NCBI GenBank assembly: GCA_947074245.1
Contig: CAMTOW010000037.1
Location: forward strand, 1-10,286
DNA from: an uncultured Bacteroidales bacterium
GTDB lineage: Bacteria > Bacteroidota > Bacteroidia > Bacteroidales > JAUNSR01
Reading direction: 5' to 3'
Length of the DNA: 10,286 nt
The notes beneath the pieces are model-generated. The model searched no databases. It was given only the letters and a program-made list of their open reading frames with translations, and was not told the DNA's origin. This document shows, piece after piece, positions 1 to 5,382 of this stretch (position 1 is the first letter of the stretch; every line of letters starts with the position of its first letter). The position numbers were made by a program, and so were the translations under genes.

Positions 1-1
1 A

Positions 2-469
2 AGACTTCTGGCTATCTGCGATGAATGGTTGGCTCCCGATCTCGAAGGTATTACGCGCACAGAGGATATTCGAAAGATTAATCTTAAAGAGGCACTCGAT
101 TATCATCGTTCATTCGAACTTCAGCAGCAGGCCGCGGCGTTGGCTCCCGAGCGGATCGAGGTGCCGAGCGGGTCGATGATCAGGATCAGCTATGAGGACA
201 ATGGTGCGCAACAGGTATTGGCGGTTCGACTTCAGGAGTGTTTCGGATGGAAAAATACCCCACGGGTTTGTGAAGGTGAAGTTTCGGTCGTGATGCATTT
301 GCTTTCTCCTGGATTCAAACCCGTACAGATTACATCTGATCTGGCCAGTTTCTGGCAGAATGCCTATTTCGATGTCAAGAAAGAGTTGAAGCGCCGCTAT
401 CCGAAGCACGTTTGGCCCGACGATCCGGAAAACGAACCGCCTACGCGCGGTCCGAAACGAAGAAACTGA
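2..469 (+). CDS. hrpB: ATP-dependent helicase HrpB, C-terminal part (5' end outside window)
   Basis: This is the last 155 codons of a DExH-box ATP-dependent helicase of the HrpB family. The frame is open to the left edge, so the gene starts outside the window. A TTG at 29 is only an internal leucine codon: the codons before it read on in frame as AICDEW, a typical HrpB stretch. The visible part is the family's C-terminal domain. It shows LAVRLQECFG, HLLSPGFKPVQITSDLA, FWQNAYFDVKKELKRRYP and the near-terminal KHVWPDDP followed by PPTR, close to the end of E. coli HrpB as I remember it. The helicase motifs are upstream and cannot be checked. The cellular role of HrpB is poorly defined. The gene ends 22 nt before a strong hairpin and converges on the HTCS gene. 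It looks like a core gene flanking the PUL, and parts of it (about 130-190) are visibly more G+C-rich than the PUL genes. Confidence 0.93.
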   Translation, partial: RLLAICDEWLAPDLEGITRTEDIRKINLKEALDYHRSFELQQQAAALAPERIEVPSGSMIRISYEDNGAQQVLAVRLQECFGWKNTPRVCEGEVSVVMHLLSPGFKPVQITSDLASFWQNAYFDVKKELKRRYPKHVWPDDPENEPPTRGPKRRN

Positions 470-491
470 TTTGTCTTTCCAATAGCATACA

Positions 492-541
492 AAAAATCCC
501 CCCGAACGGCAGGTTGAATACTGCTGTTCGGGGGGATTTTT
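492..541. terminator. Bidirectional intrinsic terminator between convergent hrpB and HTCS
   Basis: The arms 492-512 and 521-541 form a 21-bp stem with one G-U pair (508/525) around an 8-nt loop (513-520). The core is CCCCCCGAAC paired with GTTCGGGGGG. The stem ends in A5 on the left and T5 on the right, so it is followed by a T-rich tract in both directions (ATTTTTATT on +, ATTTTTTG on -). It begins 22 nt after the hrpB stop and lies 16 nt beyond the HTCS stop, so it can end both transcripts. Confidence 0.92.
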
Positions 542-557
542 ATTGATCGGAAGAAGA

Positions 558-3500
558 TTATAATTCGATCTCGTTTTCCTTTTTCATCGGATTGTCCCGT
601 TTGAACTTCGACGGAATGCAATCGTATTCTTCTTTAAAGTATTTGGCGAACTGTTTCGGAGATAATCCGATCCGATATGCGATCTCGGAGATGCTGTAAT
701 CGGTTTGTTCTAAAAGCTGACGACCGCGCTTGATGCGTAAGATTCGGATAAATTCGATCGGTGACTTACCGGTGATCAACATCAGTTTCTTATAAAGGTG
801 TCCTCGGCTCATACCGACATAAGTACTCAGTTCTTCTACCGAGAATTCGGAGTTATCCATATTTTTCTCGACAGCCTCGATCGCTTTTTCAATGAGTTGC
901 TTATCCAGATTGCTCACCGTGATCTCGGCGGGAGAAACATCGACTTTGGTGAATTTCTCGTGATTGGTAAGAGTCCATTTCAGCAGTTTCTCGATTTTGA
1001 GCAACAAGATCTCCAGGTTGAACGGTTTGGTGATATACTCGTCAGCCCCCTCTTTGAGTCCGCAGATAATGTGTTCGTCGGCCGTTCGGGCGGTAAGGAG
1101 TATAACGGGGATATGCGAGAAGCGAATCTCTTTTTTGATACGCTGGCATAACTCCATCCCGTCCATCTGCGGCATCATTACGTCGCTGATTACGATTTGA
1201 ACGCTATTCTGTGCCAGAACATCTAAAGCCTCTACGCCATCACATGCCGTCAATACCCGATATTTGTCTTTCAGGCAAGACGATAGGAATTTGCGAAAAT
1301 CATCGTTGTCTTCGACGATCAGGATCTGTTTTTTCTCATTGGTGTCAGCGCCGTGAATCGACTCAGTCAGATGATCGTCTTCAAACAAATCGTTTACCGG
1401 TTGATCTTCCTCTTCCATTTGTGATTCAAACGGCAGGGTGATGGTAAATATCGAACCGCATGGCTGATTGTCATGTACCGAAATTTGTCCGTTGTGCATC
1501 AACACATATTCTTTGACGATATGCAGCCCGATTCCATTGCCGATATACGGTGTTTCACTATGGCTCTCCTGAAAGAACCGGTCGAAGATCAATTCTTTAT
1601 TCTGATCGAGAATACCGATACCCGTATCTGCGACTTCAATTCGGATCGACTCTTGATTTTCCGAACGACACTTATCGACCGTTACCCGAATCAAACCGTT
1701 CTTATGATTATACTTCAGCGCGTTTGATAAAAGATTCAAAAGAATCCGGCGCATTTTGCTCTGATCGAAATTCATCTCCAATACGGGATATCGGATATCC
1801 ATCTCGAGTCGGATATCGTTTTTGATTGAAAGCGCCTTGAACGCTTCGCATGTATCTCGGATAAACTCCGCGAGATTTCCATATTTCGGAGCGAGCTGCA
1901 TCTTATGTTGATCCAGCTTACGGAAATCGAGCAATTGATTCACTTCATTTAGCAGGATTGACGTATTCCGATACATGATATCCCGTTCCTCGCGGAAAGG
2001 AAAAGTGCTATCTTCCGATAATAGTTTTTCCAAAGGCGTGATAATCAATGATAACGGCGTGCGGATATCATGGCTTACATTGGTGAAGAATCGCATTTTG
2101 GCTTCGTCCATTTCATGAAGTTTCGCTATTTCCATCTCTTTCTTTTGCAAACAAAGCGTTTCGATATGCTTCTTTCTGATCCGGTAAAAGATCAGAGCGA
2201 TGATGATTAATAGAAAAATTCCATAAGAGACATAAGCCGAAGTCGACAACCAAAATGGAGGTCGAACATTGATGATGAAGGTTGTTTCCTGATTATTCTT
2301 GTGCGGATAGCTTTCGTTTATTTTGATTTGCAATTGATGCTTTCCGGGGGATAGTTTGTTGAAATATAATCGGTTGCCTTCCAGTTTGATCCATTCATCC
2401 TTTTCGCCCAAACGATATAAATACTCCAGTTTATGCAGATTGACATAATCCATTGCCGAAAACTCCAATGCGAAATTACTGTCGGAATAATCGACGGTAA
2501 TCTCTTCGAGCAGCTGAATGTTCTTATGCAACAGGATACGGCCGTCGGGAAGCGGCGTATCGACACTCACCAATTGATTGGCAAGATATAAACCGGTGAT
2601 CATGATCTTATGATCGCTGGATTTTAAATCATTTGAATTCGGATTGATCTTCAGGTATCCGATCGAACCGCCGATCAGAATCTCTTTGTTTTTTTTACAG
2701 GCGATCGAGAAGTTATTGAACGTATAATTGTCGATACCGTCTTTTTCAAAAAAAGCGTAACACTGATAACGCGGGCCTCCGATGTTTTCTTCATGGACGG
2801 GATTGATATAGGTGATACCGTGATCGGTAGCGACCCAGATTTTATTATCGTTATCTTCGATAATCGCCCGGATGTTATTGTGCGATAAACCGTTCTTGAC
2901 GCTCAAGTGAATCAGTTCGTCGGTCTTCGGATTATAAATATTGATACCGTTACGCCCCCCCAGCCACAATTGTTTTTTCGAATCTTGATAAATACAATTT
3001 ACAAAATCATCATGGGTGATCTCTTTTCCGGCGCGGGTACGGATCATTCGGGTTATGTCGCGAGACTGGATATGAATGGTGTATAGTCCCGAGCTTGTTG
3101 CGATGTATAGATAATCACCGTCAATGTATGATAAGTCGGCGATATAATTGGTTACGATCTTGGAGTTTGTATAGTTGTAATTGTCGATTGTACCGTTTGT
3201 ATTCAGGCAGAACACACCTTGGGTGAAAGTAGCAAACCAGACGTTTCCTAATCGGTCTTCCGTGATCCGCCGGATATATAACGGGATGTTTTTAGATTTA
3301 TCGGTAATGAAAGACTCCAAAAGGCGAAACTGTCCGTTCTTATAATAATAGGCTCCGTCGCCGAAACTTCCCCACCAGATTCCGTTTTGAGAATCGGTAT
3401 AGGCGCATACCGTCAGATTGGAAGGTATATATTTCTCCTGCGCCGTATAATAGGTATACGTATTCTTTTTTTCGTCATATCGGGCTACCCCTTCGCCATC

Positions 3501-4580
3501 GAACCCGAACCAAAGATTTCCGTCGTTGTCTTCGATCAGGCAACTGATGTCTTCTTTTTTAGGGCATGCCAGGTTTTCAAAAATGAAGTTGTTCAGGCAG
3601 GAATATGCCACGCCTTGTTTACTCATACCGATCCACATGATATCCCGCGCGTCTTTGTAAAAACAGGTGATATGATTGGTGGGTAAAGAGAATTTCTGCT
3701 GGGCATTTCGGGTGATGTGAGTCAATCTGCTTTCATCTTTATAGCGAATGAATATACCCAGATTATCGGTCCCGAACCAGATATTGCCTTTTCCGTCATC
3801 CGTGACACGGGTGATGACGATATGCTTTTTAGAGATTTCATCTTGCCCGGCGTAGTTGATCCATTTTTTATCGGATGTGGAATAACACATCAATGTAGAG
3901 GAGTGGGTAATGTATAGCCACAAACAGTTTTCCGTATCCAAGTAAATATGATGGTTCAGATCGGGTATAATCAGAGCATCCGTTTCGATTGAAATCTGAT
4001 TATGCAGCCAATCGATCGTACCGATGTTGCCGTCTGAAAACAACAGATAGGCATTGTAGTTCCGGCAACTCAGATCCAACAGTTCGGTTTTACCCGGCAT
4101 TTCGATCGAGTAGAGTCTTTCTTCGCTGAACCGATAACAATAAATCGTGTCGATTGTAGCGCACCATAGGTTATGATCGGCATCCACATAGATCTGCTTC
4201 ACGCTATCCCGTATTCCCAATGTGCTTAGCTTATCATCGATTCGATTGTCGAATTCATCTTTTTCGCGATTATAAAAACAATAGTTCACGGGGGTTTTTA
4301 TCCAGATCGTACCCGACGCGTCTTCGTAGATAACTTCTACACTATTGTCATACGATCCCAAATGTTTCGTCGGATACTGTTTGAAATGATATCCGTCATA
4401 ACGGTCCAGTCCGTTTTTGGAAGCGAACCACATGAAGCCATATTTATCGCATAGAATATCCTGAATATAATTGTCCGAGATTCCGGATTTAACATCCAAA
4501 ACCTGAAAGGGAATCTTTTCGTAGGCAAAAAGAGAATGGGTAAAAACTAATAAAAGGCAAAAGGTGAGAATTCGTTTCAT
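558..4580 (-). CDS. Hybrid two-component system sensor/regulator (HTCS), AraC type
   Basis: This 1340-aa one-protein sensor-regulator matches the HTCS family that controls Bacteroides PULs. Domains in order: a signal peptide (about 1-19, MKRILTFCLLLVF then SLFA); about 14 propeller repeats of the Reg_prop type (about 24-650), such as DKYGFMWFASKNGLDRYDG at 45-63 and DNDGNLWFGFDGEGVARYD at 351-369; a Y_Y_Y domain (about 695-772); one membrane helix (about 782-799); a HisKA domain with the phosphorylated histidine at 837 in NVSHDIRTPLS; an ATPase domain with Asn953 (N box), DTGIG at 985-989 and GNGIGL at 1014-1019; a receiver domain with E1090/D1091, phospho-acceptor Asp1133, Thr1163 and Lys1185; and a C-terminal AraC helix-turn-helix domain (about 1228-1328). 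Every catalytic residue I looked for is present and the length is usual. The periplasmic part should bind an oligosaccharide and the AraC domain should activate the divergent susCD operon. The ligand cannot be inferred from the sequence. The start follows from the good signal peptide; no Shine-Dalgarno is seen, as is usual in this phylum. Confidence 0.97.
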   Translation of the reverse strand: MKRILTFCLLLVFTHSLFAYEKIPFQVLDVKSGISDNYIQDILCDKYGFMWFASKNGLDRYDGYHFKQYPTKHLGSYDNSVEVIYEDASGTIWIKTPVNYCFYNREKDEFDNRIDDKLSTLGIRDSVKQIYVDADHNLWCATIDTIYCYRFSEERLYSIEMPGKTELLDLSCRNYNAYLLFSDGNIGTIDWLHNQISIETDALIIPDLNHHIYLDTENCLWLYITHSSTLMCYSTSDKKWINYAGQDEISKKHIVITRVTDDGKGNIWFGTDNLGIFIRYKDESRLTHITRNAQQKFSLPTNHITCFYKDARDIMWIGMSKQGVAYSCLNNFIFENLACPKKEDISCLIEDNDGNLWFGFDGEGVARYDEKKNTYTYYTAQEKYIPSNLTVCAYTDSQNGIWWGSFGDGAYYYKNGQFRLLESFITDKSKNIPLYIRRITEDRLGNVWFATFTQGVFCLNTNGTIDNYNYTNSKIVTNYIADLSYIDGDYLYIATSSGLYTIHIQSRDITRMIRTRAGKEITHDDFVNCIYQDSKKQLWLGGRNGINIYNPKTDELIHLSVKNGLSHNNIRAIIEDNDNKIWVATDHGITYINPVHEENIGGPRYQCYAFFEKDGIDNYTFNNFSIACKKNKEILIGGSIGYLKINPNSNDLKSSDHKIMITGLYLANQLVSVDTPLPDGRILLHKNIQLLEEITVDYSDSNFALEFSAMDYVNLHKLEYLYRLGEKDEWIKLEGNRLYFNKLSPGKHQLQIKINESYPHKNNQETTFIINVRPPFWLSTSAYVSYGIFLLIIIALIFYRIRKKHIETLCLQKKEMEIAKLHEMDEAKMRFFTNVSHDIRTPLSLIITPLEKLLSEDSTFPFREERDIMYRNTSILLNEVNQLLDFRKLDQHKMQLAPKYGNLAEFIRDTCEAFKALSIKNDIRLEMDIRYPVLEMNFDQSKMRRILLNLLSNALKYNHKNGLIRVTVDKCRSENQESIRIEVADTGIGILDQNKELIFDRFFQESHSETPYIGNGIGLHIVKEYVLMHNGQISVHDNQPCGSIFTITLPFESQMEEEDQPVNDLFEDDHLTESIHGADTNEKKQILIVEDNDDFRKFLSSCLKDKYRVLTACDGVEALDVLAQNSVQIVISDVMMPQMDGMELCQRIKKEIRFSHIPVILLTARTADEHIICGLKEGADEYITKPFNLEILLLKIEKLLKWTLTNHEKFTKVDVSPAEITVSNLDKQLIEKAIEAVEKNMDNSEFSVEELSTYVGMSRGHLYKKLMLITGKSPIEFIRILRIKRGRQLLEQTDYSISEIAYRIGLSPKQFAKYFKEEYDCIPSKFKRDNPMKKENEIEL

Positions 4581-4637
4581 GGATCAAGTCATTGTTCAGG
4601 TGTAAAGATAGGCTGTTTGGGTATTTGGTGATGATCC

Positions 4638-4645
4638 CAAATGTA
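4638..4645 (-). promoter_or_regulatory. Candidate -7 box of the HTCS promoter
   Basis: Read on the minus strand this is TACATTTG, a full match to the Bacteroides -7 consensus TAnnTTTG. It lies 57 nt upstream of the HTCS start codon, giving a leader of roughly 50 nt. A second identical box lies 21 nt further upstream at 4659-4666, and a weaker TATCTTTA lies closer at 4603-4610. I see no well-spaced -33 TTTG for any of the three, so which one is used is undecided. Confidence 0.45.
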
Positions 4646-4667
4646 TCCTGTATGTATGCAAATGTAT
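4638..4667. repeat. Direct repeat CAAATGTAT x2, 21-bp period, over the HTCS promoter
   Basis: CAAATGTAT occurs exactly at 4638-4646 and 4659-4667. The start-to-start distance of 21 bp is two helical turns, the arrangement expected for adjacent AraC-family half-sites. Each copy also contains a -7 box on the minus strand, so the repeat may reflect duplicated promoter sequence, an autoregulatory operator, or both. A related CTGTATGTAT lies between the copies at 4648-4657. Confidence 0.4.
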
Positions 4668-4742
4668 TATTTATCTGATTTTAGGGTGTTTGATGTGTTT
4701 GATCGGAGCATTTGGTTGTCTGAGCGTCGAACGAATATACTC

Positions 4743-4774
4743 CTGTTTGTATCAAACGATATGCTGTTTTGTAT
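4743..4774. repeat. Direct repeat CTGTTT(T)GTAT x2, 21-bp period
   Basis: CTGTTTGTAT at 4743-4752 recurs as CTGTTTTGTAT (one extra T) at 4764-4774, starting 21 bp later. GATATG also appears twice nearby (4758-4763 and 4775-4780). A third near copy, CTGTATGTAT, lies at 4648-4657 in the HTCS promoter. The helical phasing suggests a candidate regulator site, but the sequence is A/T-rich and chance cannot be excluded. Confidence 0.35.
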
Positions 4775-4834
4775 GATATGACATTCGGACTATTCCGTAA
4801 ATCATATCGACCATTCACTCATGTGTGGCGCATC

Positions 4835-4842
4835 TATATTTG
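4835..4842 (+). promoter_or_regulatory. Isolated consensus -7 box on the + strand
   Basis: TATATTTG matches TAnnTTTG exactly on the strand of susC. No TTTG lies at the proper distance upstream. If active, it would give a transcript starting near 4848, more than 500 nt before susC and running through both hairpins. It could be the promoter of a leader RNA or a chance match. Confidence 0.25.
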
Positions 4843-5105
4843 CTGCATATAAATGAAGGACACAAATCAGAATGATGCTTATTGTAATTGTGTTGTTTTT
4901 TGTATTTGTATGCCGCGATAAGCGGATTGGCAGTATTGATGAATCATAGTAATACCAGAAAGAAACACATCATCTGCTCTCTTCATTAGTTTATGGCTTT
5001 TGTAAAAATGTGAGTCGATCGGCTCAATGCAATACTCTTTTGCAGGATCGTGATGATTTGCTTTTTACGAAAATCACCAAAAGTAGCATAAGTTTTTTCA
5101 ATAAC

Positions 5106-5169
5106 AAGGAGGTATTTAGATTAAAAGATGAGAAAGAATACCATTGCGTTTTCTTACGGGCGAAACTGA
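5106..5169 (+). other. Strong Shine-Dalgarno-like motif and 13-codon reading frame
   Basis: AAGGAGGT at 5106-5113 is a full anti-16S complement, unusual in a phylum whose genes mostly lack such sites; none of the genes starting in this window has one. An ATG follows 14 nt later at 5128 and opens a 13-codon frame, MRKNTIAFSYGRN, ending in TGA at 5167-5169. The spacing is long for efficient initiation and the peptide is unfamiliar. It could be a leader peptide, but AAGGAGG may also be accidental. Confidence 0.15.
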
Positions 5170-5180
5170 GAAGCGCAATG
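5142..5180 (+). other. Hairpin 1 in the susC upstream region
   Basis: CATTGCG at 5142-5148 pairs exactly with CGCAATG at 5174-5180. The pairing continues inward through a G-U and A-U pairs (5149-5151 with 5171-5173) and possibly further, giving at least 10 bp with a loop of roughly 15-20 nt. It overlaps the 13-codon frame at 5128-5169 and lies 31 nt before a second, stronger hairpin. Two successive hairpins suggest a structured RNA, either a small RNA or a leader. Confidence 0.35.
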
Positions 5181-5211
5181 TGTATAGGTGAGGAGTGCGT
5201 TTCATGAGAGG

Positions 5212-5252
5212 TTAAACCGCTTTGCCCTCGGGCAAGGGCAAAGCCGGTTTAA
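5212..5252 (+). terminator. Terminator-like hairpin 2 upstream of susC
   Basis: TTAAACCGCTTTGCCC at 5212-5227 pairs with 5236-5252 to give 16 bp with one bulged C, around the 8-nt loop TCGGGCAA. On the + strand a modest T-rich tract follows (GGTTTAATTTA); on the minus strand none does. It could end a short + strand transcript starting somewhere in 4840-5110, or act as an attenuator if susC is transcribed from far upstream. GGGCAA occurs twice in tandem (5230-5235, 5236-5241). The first copy would leave only a 2-nt loop, so the second is the likelier pairing partner. Confidence 0.5.
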
Positions 5253-5286
5253 TTTATGGAGAGGCTTATCATTATGCTGGAAATAT

Positions 5287-5320
5287 CAACTGAAAATATC
5301 ATAATCGACCAACTGAATAT
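5287..5320 (+). promoter_or_regulatory. Candidate HTCS operator: CAACTGAA direct repeat before susC
   Basis: CAACTGAAAAT (5287-5297) and CAACTGAATAT (5310-5320) match at 10 of 11 positions and start 23 bp apart. The second copy ends 28 bp before the probable susC -7 box, so a bound AraC-type activator would sit next to the -33 region, where no TTTG is found. An overlapping repeat, AAATATCA at 5281-5288 and 5294-5301, makes the exact half-site ambiguous. It is the best-placed candidate site for the divergent HTCS, by position only. Confidence 0.4.
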
Positions 5321-5348
5321 TAAATGGGAATAAATATTTATAAGTATG

Positions 5349-5356
5349 TATGTTTA
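5349..5356 (+). promoter_or_regulatory. Candidate -7 box of the susC-susD operon
   Basis: TATGTTTA matches TAnnTTTG at all but the last position. It would start transcription near 5362, leaving a leader of about 20 nt before the susC ATG. The absence of a TTTG -33 element fits a promoter that depends on an activator. This is a positional inference only. Confidence 0.35.
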
Positions 5357-5382
5357 ATTATTAATCTTAATTTTTCTAATCA

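Larger units (their letters stand above)
4581..5382. other. Divergent HTCS/susC intergenic regulatory region
   Basis: These 802 bp separate the two divergently transcribed units and contain no gene I can support. From left to right they hold a probable HTCS promoter with overlapping direct repeats (about 4603-4667), a second direct repeat (4743-4774), a stray + strand -7 box (4835-4842), a stretch with little of note (about 4843-5100), a purine-rich AAGGAGGT (5106-5113) before a 13-codon reading frame, two hairpins (5142-5180, 5212-5252), a third direct repeat (5287-5320) and a probable susC -7 box (5349-5356). My impression is that the region is long for a simple divergent promoter, which leaves room for an extra RNA or a long leader. 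Confidence 0.8.

Noticed and set aside
29..469. A separate 146-codon gene beginning at TTG 29
   Set aside because: The same frame is open to base 2 and encodes HrpB-like residues before the TTG, so this is the truncated 3' end of hrpB.
3387..3686. Open frames antisense to the HTCS gene (this one and similar ones at 798-1151 and 1211-1825)
   Set aside because: They lie wholly inside a strongly supported coding frame, have no family resemblance and are explained as shadows.
4913..4925. Small hairpin CCGC-GATAA-GCGG
   Set aside because: The stem is only 4 bp with no T-tract, too short to support a terminator or operator.
5010..5207. A 65-codon + strand gene with a GTG start
   Set aside because: There is no ribosome site, no recognisable protein and no signal or membrane pattern, and its 3' part overlaps hairpin 1. 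It is kept only as a low-interest finding.
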